A DNA stretch of 64,000 nt from Isochrysis galbana (lineage: Eukaryota; Haptophyta; Isochrysidales; Isochrysidaceae), in NCBI GenBank assembly GCA_018136815.1, contig CM030936.1, positions 6,446,005-6,510,004 on the forward strand. Reading direction: 5' to 3'. Shown piece after piece: positions 53,600 to 63,890 of the stretch. Each line of letters opens with the position of its first letter. Positions within the stretch are counted from its first letter, which is position 1. The position numbers and the translations under genes are program-made. The notes under the pieces are model-generated. The model was not told the DNA's origin. It made no database searches and saw only the letters and a program-made list of their open reading frames with translations.

Positions 53600-53995
53600 T
53601 GATTACTTGTAATTATGGGCACGGCGCGATGTGCATCGGCCACCCCCGCGGGGGCGCCGTGCGTGCGCATAGAAACTTTTTCCCCTAAGGCCCACATTAA
53701 CGTAAAGTAGCCATATACGAGATGTTTCGTTTGCGCAGCACGTGTGATTACTTGCAATCATTGTGCACGCCGTGCGTATGCGCATCGGCTCCCCCCCCCC
53801 CTCGCGAGGGCGCCGTGCGTGCGCATAGAAACTTTTTCCCCTAAGGCCCACATTAACGTAAAGTAGCCATATACGAGATGTTTCGTTTGCGCAGCACGTG
53901 TGATTACTTGCAATCATTGTGCACGCCGTGCGTATGCGCATCGGCTCCCCCCCCCCCCCCCGCGGGGGCGCCGTGCGTGCGCATAGAAACTTCCA
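53600..53995. repeat. 156-bp tandem array with GC hairpins
   Basis: The cctaaggcccacattaacgt motif recurs at 53684 and 53840. Each unit ends with a C-run and gccgtgcgtgcgcatagaaa. A partial unit precedes. The related array at 10560-10890 has a 174-bp period. Confidence 0.92.
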
Positions 53996-54291
53996 GGAAG
54001 GTGCACCCATGCCCATGCGTTCACTCTTTCCGCGGGGGAACTCTGGACGCAGAGGCGGTCGGGAACCGTGGGGGCACCCCCTGGGACCGGGGAAAATATT
54101 ACCGTATACTGCGAAAACACTAACGTAAACAACTGGTAGGTCTTTTGGTCTCTCCCCTCCCCCGGGTCCCCTCCCCCCGTCTCCCCCTCCCCCTCTCATC
54201 GACCTACCAGAGAGAGAAGGCTCCTACTGCCTGCCTCCCTCCTCCTCCTCGCTCACCCTCCAGCTCTCTCCTCGCCCTCGTCTTCCTCACG

Positions 54292-54945
54292 ATGGTGGCG
54301 ACTCGGCGCGCATCGGTACGGTCCTCCGTCCTCTCCTCTCGTGCTCCTGCTCGCTGGTTTCGTTCGACTCGCTCGACACAGCCACCTGTCGACTGGACGC
54401 CGAGCGCAAGCGCTGCTCGCACGACTCGTTCCTCTTCCTGCTCCAAGGGCGCGGCGGAGGAGGCGGAGCCTGTTCGCGTTCCTGATGCCGAGGAGGAGGC
54501 CCTTTCCCCGACCGATGAGGCCACCACCACCACCACCGACGAGGACTCCGGGCCTGTGGGAGGAGAAGAGGAGAACGAGGACTGTGCGTCGGACGCTCCA
54601 GGTCTTCTTCTTCCCATCGCGCGGGTTGAGGAGGTCGAGGAGCCAGCCGAGTCGATGGAGGAGGTCGAGACCGCCCACGCGCTCGCTCTCACCGATGACA
54701 AGGAAGCCGAGGAAGAGGACGAGAAGGCGGAGAAGGCGGAGAATGAGAAGACGGCTGCGTCCGACGCACCAGTCGGAGAAGTCTTCACTCGGTTCGAAGA
54801 GGCCACGCAGCTGGAAGAGGCCACGCAGCTCGAGGAGGAGAAGAAGGCCGAGACCGCCGAGGAGGCCGAGACCGCCGAGGCGCCCGCTGCCGGCGCCGCT
54901 CGGCGCCGCGCTGCCTCCGCCTCCGCCCCCGTTCTGAATGAATGA
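54292..54945 (+). CDS. Acidic low-complexity protein inside the TIR element
   Basis: From ATG 54292 (MVATRRASVR), 217 residues. Residues 1-50 are basic and Ser/Arg-rich; the rest is Glu/Ala-rich with short internal repeats (EEATQLEEATQLEEEKK, ETAEEAETAEAP). The composition suggests a disordered or coiled acidic tail. The frame upstream of the ATG is a C/T-rich leader, as in host genes here. It stops at TGA, and another frame with a different coding-like block (from 54938) follows immediately. Whether it is an element protein or captured host sequence cannot be decided. No domain recognised. Confidence 0.5.
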   Translation: MVATRRASVRSSVLSSRAPARWFRSTRSTQPPVDWTPSASAARTTRSSSCSKGAAEEAEPVRVPDAEEEALSPTDEATTTTTDEDSGPVGGEEENEDCASDAPGLLLPIARVEEVEEPAESMEEVETAHALALTDDKEAEEEDEKAEKAENEKTAASDAPVGEVFTRFEEATQLEEATQLEEEKKAETAEEAETAEAPAAGAARRRAASASAPVLNE

Positions 54946-55104
54946 GAAAGAAGCGCAAGTTGCGCAACTCTACTTCTCGTTCGCCTTTCGCAAGCAAGCT
55001 GGACGTGTGCCAAGCACCGACATGGCACCTTCTGGAGTTGACTGGTTGTCGAATCGGGGAGACCATCAGAGTCGCAAAAAGGGCCGATCTGATAGACATC
55101 CGAT

Positions 55105-55200
55105 CACGGATCTCGCCACCCAAGATCAGCCAAGCAATATCGTCGCCTGCCAGCAGAACGACGAGGAAGAGGGATGTGAGAAAAAAACTCAGCACGCGTA
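55105..55200. repeat. Coding-like block shared with 63755-63885
   Basis: atcacgga(t/c)ctcgccaccc followed by aagatcagccaagc is nearly identical at both loci and ends gtgagaaaaa ... gcgtagctg. One frame ends in the same TAG at both sites (ITDLATQDQPS ... GCEKK). Origin unknown; likely mobile-element sequence. Confidence 0.7.
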
Positions 55201-55396
55201 GCTGGGGGTGTTTGGGAGTGGGGGGGGGGGGGCGTGATTAGCTTTGCAATGATAACATTGAGCTTTGTAATTGTAACAATAGATCAAAAAGAAAACAAGT
55301 AACCTGATAATAATAATATTGAGAACACTTTGTAATTGTAACAATAGACCAAAAAGAAAACAAATAACCTGGCCCTCTTTTGACGGAACGCGACTT

Positions 55397-55931
55397 TGGG
55401 CAGCGACGCCGCCTCAAGACATGTCCTCCCTCTGGTCTTGAGTTGAAATTTTTGGTGTTTGAAACCGAGGGCGAGGGGGTTTGTGCTTCTTGGGTTGGTT
55501 GAAAAGGGATGAGGGAGTGGGAGATGGAGTGAAGTGTTGAAAGAGGGCCCAAGGCAGCAAGGCAGGGCACTGAGTTGTAGGTACTTGTGGCCCACAAGCG
55601 TGGGGTGAAAACGGGGAGTGTATCAACATGCGTCTTGAGAATTGAAATTTTTGGTGCTTTGAACAGAGGGCAGGGGGTTCGTGCTGTTTGGGTTGGTAGA
55701 AGTGTGAAGGGGGAGTGGGAGAGGGAGTCTAGTGTTGAAAGAGGGCCCATGGCAGGGTGACGGACTGGAAGAGGTTATGGATGGAACAGGAGGAACCGGA
55801 TGGGGCGGAATGTAGGCGGCGGAAGGCACGGCCTTTTGGGCATTGGCGGGTTGGACGGGCTGACCATCTTCCATGGTTGGAAGATGGATGGCGGGCAGTG
55901 GCGAGGGCGAGCGCGAGGACGGAGCGGACAT
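55397..55931 (-). repeat. Retroposon-like repeat copy B, proximal part
   Basis: Inverted relative of the 15.9-16.7 kb repeat, with the same tandem substructure (cttgtggcccacaag; gggagtgggag). A minus-strand ATG at 55931 opens a short frame (MSAPSSRSPSPLPAIHL) that runs into the repeat. Confidence 0.8.
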
Positions 55932-56214
55932 AGCGGACAGCGAGTGTGAGTGGGTCAGTGAGTGGATTTGGTTGGTGTTATGGTGTGTGCAAGCTCAAGT
56001 ATGGAGTAAGGCGTAGATTCTCTGAAAACAACATCCTCAACTCCATGGTCAGGTGGAAATGACCGTTTACAAGAGCAAGAGCACACTTTGGATTGTGGCT
56101 CGAATGGTCTGAATCAATTCCACCTCGAACGACATGATATTCCCACGACGGGCCGGGGCGGGAAAGTTAGGCGGGCCTGTGGGGAGAGGAATGGGGGTCA
56201 GCAGGGTTGTGTGC

Positions 56215-56335
56215 TCCTGGCAGGCCATCAGGCGTGCCAAGAGAGTGGGTGGATCCTCCCCCATGGCAGGGGAGGAGTGGAGAGAGAGGGGGGCTCGTGC
56301 CCCCCCCATGGGCGAACTAAGTATAAACTTAGTTG
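56215..56335 (-). repeat. Palindrome-ended GC-hairpin repeat, copy 3
   Basis: ctcctggcaggccatcaggc hairpin, ggggctcgtgcccc hairpin and terminal aagtataaactt (56319-56330). Same orientation and order as 18115-18245. Confidence 0.8.
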
Positions 56336-56517
56336 CTGCCCAAACATGCCTCCCCAGCAGCGCCAGCTGCCCTGTGAAGAGCTGGGCACTGCCTCCTCGG
56401 CGCGGCGCCCACCCTCCCGCACCCGCCGTTTCTAAAACCTTGGGAACCAACCACCTTAAGCCACACTGCCACATGTCGCACTCCTGGGGAGAATTTTGGT
56501 GGCTAAGATTTTTTACA

Positions 56518-59500
56518 TCATTGTTGCGGCTTAGCACTCCAAGATCCACTAATGATCCACTTGAAGAAGTTAAAGTGGTAGTGGTCAAAGGCCGGTGCGT
56601 TGGTCGACAAACAATTGGGCCGCGCGCAGGTTGCCGCGCACTTTTCCAAGCATCTCCATGTTTTTCTAAACTCGGCGGGAAGTGCGAGCTCGTAAAGCGC
56701 CCATCGAGCAACCTTGTCAAGCTGTTCGTACGCGGCGGGCCACTCCGACGGTCCCCTCGAGCTATATGTTTGTGATCTTGTGGAATGGCCCAAGCTGGAG
56801 GCGCGGAGCGCGTAAAAAGTACCCACTGAGTGAGCGGCGTTTGTGTTGTGATTTGTGAGCACAACGGATTTTGCGTCGCGAACGGTGGGAAAGAATGAGC
56901 GCGGAGTGGCATCGCTTGGCGCAGCCTCGGCGTTGGTAGGGTTGAACCGGTCAAGGGCTTCCTCAATCACAACGATGGCGTCGGCATCGACGGCGGAGCG
57001 ACGCCCTATTGAGCTCGCCTCCGCGAGCACTCCAATGCACCAACTTGCGTGAACCTGATACGTGGGGCATGCGGGCGGTGTCTGCATGCGGAAGAGACGG
57101 TCGAACGAAAACTGCCCAGGAAGAGAGACTATCTAGAACTTCCCGAATAAGAGCTTGCATGGCGCGTGGTAGTAGCCGCGAACCAAGGGCCGCATTCCTC
57201 CTCGATCTCTGAATCCCCCATGAGAAAGGAGGCGGGGCTAGGATGCCGCCGACAAGGGCGAGCATACCATCGCTAAAGGCTGTTGGGTGTTGCGCGCTGC
57301 GAATGGTGCTGACAAACCTGGAGCCCAATCGAGCGCGAGTGCTTCCGCATCACTCCAACGACAGCTATAGCAACTTGCGAGCACTCCTGGGCTGACCACG
57401 CGGCGCCTATTGTGGGATTGGCATCGATGGCAGACGCTAGAGCCCAGCATCCGAGTTCGACAACGTCGCGATTCGAGATTAGGCGGACCATTGTGCTCGA
57501 GATGGCGTTCGCCATTGCAGGGTATGAAGACAGAGCACTAATAAATCCAAGGTCTTGCTCAGAAGGGTGTCGATCGTCTAAGCCATGGCTACCACTATCC
57601 TTAAACCGCCTGAAATCGTTCGCCATATCCTTTGCTGCGCCGAATTCGAGACGCTCCTCCGCCCGTTCGTTCTCAAAGGCACGAGTAAAAGCAATAAAGG
57701 GACCCATTAATCCGAGTGCCGTGAGCGCTTGGAGGTGAAGAGCTGCTAGCCAAGGGAATGTGTCCATGGCGAGAATGACGGCGGCTGGGCAAGAGGCTTG
57801 CACCTACCAGAAACAGGACGTAAGACCAGTAGAGCATGAGCATTCTTGCTAGTAGGCGGTAGCAAAATAGATCAAGGGCCAGGAGTGGTTGTTGCAGGCT
57901 GAATCAACATCGAGCACTGCTATGAAGATGAAGATCGAGCAGCTGCTTTGCGTGCGGGCATACCAACTTGAGCACATGCGCGCGTCGCGTCGACTCGTCC
58001 TCGCCGTAAGCAAGCGTGGCAATTGCCCACGGCCCAATTGTTGCCAGCTGCGCCTTGACTACGGTTGTGCCCACATCGAATGTATGCGATGCATCCTGGA
58101 CATTCACGCCAACCACCTCGGCTGCGCCATCATCGTCTTCGTGGCGAGATGTTGCGAGCTGTGAGTTCAGCGCGGCAACAATCCTCACATGCCCTTCATG
58201 GCGGAGGACCTCTCGTCGGCCCTTCGGCTCTGACGCGAGCACTCCCAGCGCCCATGCACCCATTAGTTGCAAGTTCAACACGTCTTCCTTGCTGGAGCCA
58301 TCGCCGGCCAAGCACTCCGGCTCGGCTTGAGCGTAGCACATACTACTGTCAAATGGCTCGCCATCGCAGCCCTGCTGCCAGGTATGCTGCCTATTTGCGT
58401 GCCCGGCATCACCCAAGGTTTGCGATGAGTCTGCTGACGTGATGCCAGAGCAAGGGCCACGCGTATCGGATGTGCACAACACTGCGCTTGTGTTGGGAGG
58501 CGCCGCCTTCGGGCGCGGCATCGGTGGCGGGGCAGATGGGCGCTCCACATCCGACTCGGGAGGCAGGTGGTGAAGAACCCAAGTGTTGGGATCAGATGCG
58601 CTTGCTGGTGTCGCTAGATCGGCTGCCAGCGGTGCGGGTGGCAATCGTGGCATCTGCAGCGGTGCAGATGGCCGCTCGGCATCTGGCTCGGGAGGCAGGT
58701 GGTGGAAGGCCCAGGTGCTTGAATCGGATGCGCAAGCTGACGCCTTCGAATCGGCGGCCGGGTCTGCTGGCGGCAAGCAGAGGCGCTCTGTACCGGCCTC
58801 CGACGGTACGAGGTGACGTGCCCCCTGCGAGGAAGTGTTGGGTACGGGTTGGCCGGCCGACGTATGGGGCCCATCTTGGGGACGTGCGCTTGCCACCTCC
58901 ACGCCGCAGATGGAGAGGGTCGCAGCTGCTACACCGAGTCCACCCTCGCCTGCAGGTACTGAGGGGACAGCCGGCGTCTGCGTGCTAGAATGCAGCTTGG
59001 ACTCTTCAAACCTCCTCATACTGTCCACCACCAGCTCTGGCCCACTCAGCAGTAGCACTTCGGTCCTCTCGGCGTCGCCCCCGCCAGCCACGCTACCCAA
59101 CCCAGATGAACACGCTGCCTGCACGTACGCGTCGTCGGGTAGCCCCCGCATGAGGCCAGCTATTGGCTTGGCAAGCTCGAAGCGGAGTGTTGGCAGACCG
59201 GCAGCGAGAATCGCGAGCAGGTACGCCGCCCATCTCTGTAGCTGCGTCGCCTTGTCGCGCTGAGCGTGCTGTTGCTGTGCACGCAGCGCTGCGTTCACAA
59301 TGATCGCCGGCCCGTTGTGCTCGATTAGCCGCCGGCCTTCGTCGGGTGCGGCCCTCGCCAGCGCGACGAGCCGGCGCAGCTGTAGTAATGGAAGCTCGAG
59401 CCCGAGCGCCTGCTCGTCCTCCTCCGCGAGTGCACGGAGAAGCTCTGCCGTGTCGCTCAGCTGGCGCTCATCGTCATCATCATCGTACGGAGTGCGTGGA

Positions 59501-59586
59501 GCGCTGACCCGCTCGTCATCTTGATACGGCGCGCGCACGCACGGTGTGTGTGGCGCGGAGGGAGGGCGTGGGCGAGCAAGAGACAT
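56518..59586 (-). CDS. Armadillo-repeat-like protein (3 exons)
   Basis: Exons 59586-57964, 57803-57318 and 57054-56518 join in phase 0 with GT-AG introns; about 881 residues from ATG 59586 (MSLARPRPPS). Helical ARM/HEAT-type segments occur at about 60-190 (LLRALAEEDEQALGLELPLL; RWAAYLLAILAAGLPTLRFE), near 440-540 (NLQLMGAWALGVLASEPKGR; AIATLAYGEDESTRRA) and through exons 2 and 3 (VVELGCWALASAIDANPTIG; HASWCIGVLAEAS). A Pro/Ser-rich linker (about 215-420) contains an internal duplication around LPPEPDAERPSAP / LPPESDVERPSAP. ARM proteins are scaffolds; the role here is unknown. The last exon after about residue 770 is less certain. A 263-bp intron (57317-57055) lies between exons 2 and 3. Confidence 0.7.
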
Positions 59587-60245
59587 AGGTGTGCGCTAGC
59601 CGCCGCCAGGCAGAGAGGGGGGGCGGGGGAGAGTGGAAGAGGTGGAGTGGGGCGGGTGGGGGGGGGGGGCGAGGGGCAAGGGCGGGGTTGAAGGAGGGAC
59701 AGGGTGGAATGGGAGGGGCAAAGAAGAGAGATGAAGGAGGGACAGGGTGGAATGGGAGGGGCAAGGAAGAGGATTTTGAAGGAGGGACAGGGTGGAATTG
59801 GAGGGAAGGGAGAGGGGCGGGCAGGTGGGGTCACTCGCACAGTCGGCAGTCGGCTGCTGGCCACAGTAGCTAGAGAGTCAGCAGAGGGAGAGAGGGAGGG
59901 AGAGGGGGAGAGGAGACGAAGGGGAAGGCAGAGAGAGAGAGTAGGGGAGGGAGGGAGGGAGAGGGAGAGAGTGTGGGGAGAAGGGGACGGCGGGCGGCGC
60001 GGCGCCGAAAGGACTCTTCACACTGCTGCTGAGCCGTCCGGAGATGTTCGGGTGGGAAGTCAGGAGAGGGTGGGAGCTCTACTCTACTTTTGTAGAGGGA
60101 GCGGCACGAGCAGTAAAACTACAAGAGAGAGAGGCTTCCCCAATCCTCCCCCTCTCCCTCCCCTCTCCCCCCCCGCCCCCTCTCCTATCTCCCTCTCTTC
60201 TCTCTCTCTCTCTCCTCCCTCTCCCTCTCTCTCTACACTCTCTCC

Positions 60246-60310
<65 letters not shown>

Positions 60311-60408
60311 CCTCCCTCTCTCTCCCTCTCTCTCCACACTCTCTCCCTCTATCTCTCTCTCTCTCTCTCCCCCCCCCCCCCCCTCTCTTTCTCCCCATCT
60401 CTGCCGAG
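59587..60408. repeat. Divergent promoter region with simple repeats
   Basis: A direct repeat of gaaggagggacagggtggaa (59690, 59732 and 59779; period about 42-47), GA tracts at 59880-59985 and a (CT)n tract at 60130-60400 ending 8 bp before the MFS start codon. It lies between the divergent ARM and MFS genes. Confidence 0.85.
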
Positions 60409-62849
60409 ATGGCGGCCTCGCCTCTCGTGCTGCTGCTGCTCGCCCTCTCGCTGGCGGGGCGGTGCGCGGGCTGTTCAGGCGCGGTTAGGTCGCCACTGCG
60501 CCCAGTCTTAGGCCGCCGACGAGCAGTCCGGGGGACGGGGGAACCCAGCAGAGGAGAGAGATTGGGGTGGCGGGTGGCGATGAGTGGAGGCGAAGAAGTC
60601 TCTCCAGGTCCTGTGGGGCGGGGCGGGGCGGGGCGGGGCGAAGAAGCATCTCCAGGCCGCAAGGGGAATGAAGGCGCACGGTACGGGGAAACATGGCGGG
60701 GCAGCGACGCCTCTCCAGCTCTTGTCGGGCAGGGTGAGGCGGGAGAAGGTAGTGTGGCCTCTCCAGCAGTGCAGCACGTTGGAACTGGGCACAACGGACC
60801 GTCACGTAGTGCTCGCGGTGCCTTCAGTATGGCGCGGCGTTCGAGCTTTCGCGCGCTCGCGCTCTCGGCGCTTATTGCTCTTGACATCACGTGCTACGCC
60901 TTCCCACTCCCTTTTCTACCTGCGCACCTTGCCGAGCTCGGGTGAGGCACCCAGACGCTCGCGGGCTCTCTCGCGCACTCTCGGCTTGCCGGCCCATCGC
61001 CCAGGTCCAATGCAACCCTGCCGACCCAATAATATCTCACCGTTGCTGCCGTGCTCACGACATGGTCAGGTACGGCGAGGGCGCAACTTCGCGCATCCTT
61101 TCGTCCTTCTCGCTATCCGCACTTCTTGCTGGCGTAATTCTCGTGGTCAACGAGGCAAGCAGATCAACAACGAGGAGCGCCCGTCGACGATGCATACTAT
61201 TGGGTGCCTCTTCGCTCGCCATGAGCTTGACCTGCGCTGCGCAGGCCTTCTGGCCCTCCTTTTCTGTGATATACGCTTGCCGCTTGCTGCAAGGCGCGCT
61301 CTCTCAGCTGGCTTGGACTATGGTACGCATTCCCGCCAACTTCAGAGGATAATTGTACAATCCGGTCATCGGCGCTTGATGCCGCTTTTGGTGAAACCGT
61401 CTGCTGATTCCGCGGCCTGACCCCTCAGGCCCTTGCGTTTGCGGCGTCGCTGGGTCCAGTCAGCGGTCTTTCTGCTGTTGCGTGGGTGATGGTTGGCAAC
61501 TCGATCGGCGAGGTGATCGAAGTGATGCACTTTCCCCTCAAAGTCTGCGTCGCTCACGTCGGCGCCGATCCCTTCTTGCAATATGCGACGCTCTGTTTTG
61601 AAGTTCGCAGATCTCCACGCGGCACATGCATACCCCAACCTGCGCCAACTTGCCCCCTCTAGGTCTCCGGCCCAGTCTTCGGCGCCTCACTCTACTCGAT
61701 TGGCGGCTTTCGTCTCCCGTTCCTGGTGAGTGCCATTGTCGCGCTTGGGCTCGGCGCCGCTTTCCTCCTCTCCGCTCTCGCCGAGAGGGGCGCATCAGTG
61801 TCGACTGCCGCACACAAAAATCTTGAGCCAAGGGGAGCTGCCGCCAGGCTGGCTGCTTCAAATGAAGGCTCCTCTCCGCAGTCAACGGGCTGCATCAGCC
61901 GTCCATGTGTGGCGCCGGTGGCAGGAGAGGAGAGCCAGCAACAAGGGGAAGGGGCGGCCGCTGCTCCTGCAATCCTTAACATTGTGCCCCCGGAGCGGTC
62001 TCGTACAATAGACGAGGGTGCCAAGGGAGACTCGGGTGGCGAGTCTCGATCAGCGCCAACCGCACGCGCAGCTGCTCTAGGCGACAGCCGCGCGCTTGCA
62101 CTGAGCCTAACGCTTGCGCTGTGCTGCGGCTTGATTCGCTCCGCGCTCGACATCATCCTGCCAATGTGGCTAAGACGCCAGCACGCGTTCGGGGTGACTC
62201 CCATCGCTAGGGCCTCCGTCCTCGCCACGGTGTTCTTCGTTGCGGGCTCTGCGCTCTCAGGAAGACTCATTGAGAACCTTGCTACTCGCAGGCACGTCTA
62301 TCGAGCTTAGTGTGTGCGGCCCGATAGCTGCACCGCATTTGTGTGCAGAAATCGCGGCGTAGCTAGTGACGCTGCCGCACCATTCACATAGCGAGTTCTC
62401 CCTACACGCGTTTCACCCACCGTGCCATTCGCACGCGTCTCCTTGGCCCTTGTAGGCGCGACTCTGCTCTCGCAACGGGCGTGGTTGTGGGATGTGCAGC
62501 GGCTGCGACGGTGCTACTCCCAGCGCATGCTTGGGGGGTGATTGCAGCATTTTGCACATTCTACGCGGCATCAGCCTTTGTTGGAGTAACGGCGACCGCT
62601 GCGCTCGAGGAGCGCGGCAGTGAGATAGGTGCGGCTGACGCAATACTAGCGCTCTCGACACTGTTGTGGACCGCAGGCTTTGCTGTGGGTGGCATCGTGG
62701 CCAACATTGCCCTTGCTGGCGCGGCAAGTGTGACGAGGCAACGGCTAGTGATGGGCGGCGTAGGCCTTGTCAATGCGCTCTGTGTTGCCACAGCCGTGCT
62801 GACGCGGAGACGGCGTGGCCGCAAGGAGGGGAGCGGCGAGATCTTTTGA
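60409..62849 (+). CDS. Major facilitator superfamily carrier (5 exons, one GC-AG intron)
   Basis: Exons 60409-60941, 61070-61322, 61429-61512, 61663-62291 and 62456-62849 join in frame; about 630 residues from ATG 60409 (MAASPLVLLLLALS). The first 130 residues are a signal-like start plus a Gly-rich region. Helix 1 is ALALSALIALDITCYAFPLP. Later segments are typical MFS: RILSSFSLSALLAGVILVV, FSVIYACRLLQGALSQLAW, AFAASLGPVSG, FGASLYSIGGFRLPFLVSAI, a Ser/Gly/Ala-rich central loop (about 330-430), then FFVAGSALSGRLIENL and C-terminal helices. The arrangement resembles drug/H+ antiporters or vesicular-amine-type carriers; the substrate is unknown. The fourth intron starts CGCAG|GCACGT, a GC donor; no GT donor in the right phase was found there. 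Confidence 0.82.
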
Positions 62850-63171
62850 TGTTGAGGACGGTTCATCCATGCGGCGGTATTTTCTCGCTCGAAAGTGGCT
62901 GAGTCCTACGCCACATTTGTTGCGTTGCAATGTCTGGTCGTGCCTTAGAATCGCGTGGCCGGTACATCCGCGCACCATATTTCATTTACTTTGATTTAAT
63001 TTCCAAATGAGAGTTCGCACAGAATGTGCGAGCGTTCTATCGCGGGGAGGAGCAGGTCCGGGCCTGGGAAGAGGGAATATGGCCCTCTTGCCTCTTGCCC
63101 TCTCTTGATCTGCCCCTTGATCTTTGTCTCGACCGCCGTGCGCGCGTGGAGGCAGCCCTCGTTCGTCGTTC
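62850..63171. other. Intergenic, 3' flank of the MFS gene
   Basis: No gene seen. AT-rich stretch at 62975-63010. It ends where the retroposon leader begins. Confidence 0.4.
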
Positions 63172-63890
63172 GTCGTTCGAACTATCATTAAAACGATAGG
63201 GCCATGAAGCGCGCCACGCTCCCCTCCTCTCTCCGCCCACCCTGCTGCGCCGGCCGATCAAGTGATGGGCGCCGACGCGGGGGCTGCCGGCACGCAGCGA
63301 CCTGCCATCCCAGAGACCATGAGAGCCTAGGTGGCCGCGAGCCGCCGCCCGCCATGCACATAGAATCGCGAACAGCACAACACCAACATCCACACACAAC
63401 AACACATGCAACAACACCATCGTCACTCACAAGAACAGGAACAGGAACGAAGGTAGCCTCAGCGCCCTTCAAGGCCTATATCCTCCCATAGGCCATAGGG
63501 AAAGCCGCAAGGCTGGGCCCCTACAATCGCCGTGGCACTGGCCCCGTGCGCAAGCACGAGGCACAGGCTTGGCCGGTCGACAAGACCAGATTGACAAATT
63601 CTGCGGAACCATGCAGCTCATGTTGCATGACTCAATAGGCCCACTTGCCACTTGCTCAGCACAATGCTCAATGCTGCTGGAGCTGGAGCCTATAGAGACA
63701 AAGGATGCTTCGCCTGTTCGCCTCTCCAAGAAACGCGCGTCCTCGCACGCATCACGGACCTCGCCACCCAAGATCAGCCAAGCGACATCGTCGCCTGCCA
63801 GCCGAACGACATCGACAATAGGATCGAGGATGAGGGGTGTGAGAAAAAGACGAAGAAGATGAAAACTCAGCCTGCGTAGCTGAGGGTGAC
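63172..63890 (+). pseudogene. Retroposon-like fragment with hairpin leader, second copy
   Basis: gaactatcattaaaacgata (hairpin with one mismatch) precedes ATG 63204 (MKRATLPSSLRPP), parallel to the leader and ATG 23901 on the other strand. 63485-63560 (aaagccgcaaggctgggccc; cgcaagcacgaggcacagg) again matches 23575-23640. From 63755 it carries the block shared with 55105-55200. Frames are short and broken, so it is a decayed copy. Confidence 0.55.

Larger units (their letters stand above)
53435..55396 (+). mobile_element. 1.96-kb TIR element with TG target duplication and empty site in the window
   Basis: Left end AGGTGTCGTTCCGTCAATTG, right end (inverted) AAGTCGCGTTCCGTCAAAAG: imperfect TIRs. 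It splits the older repeat exactly between ggcatg and ggcagcg; the unsplit sequence ggcatgggcagcg is present (inverted) at about 16725-16740. Flanks are TG on both sides, so the target duplication is 2 bp. Inside, in order: a leader shared with 10378, an array of 156-bp units (53684 and 53840), a C/T-rich stretch, an acidic ORF (54292-54945), a second coding-like block shared with 63755-63885, and a 65-bp duplication (55265 and 55330) near the right end. No known transposase is recognised. Confidence 0.8.

Noticed and set aside
57060-57316. Possible extra exon of the ARM gene in the interval 56963-57328
   Set aside because: The frame there has no ARM-like sequence and in-phase splicing from 57318 to 57054 reads directly into an ARM-like helix.
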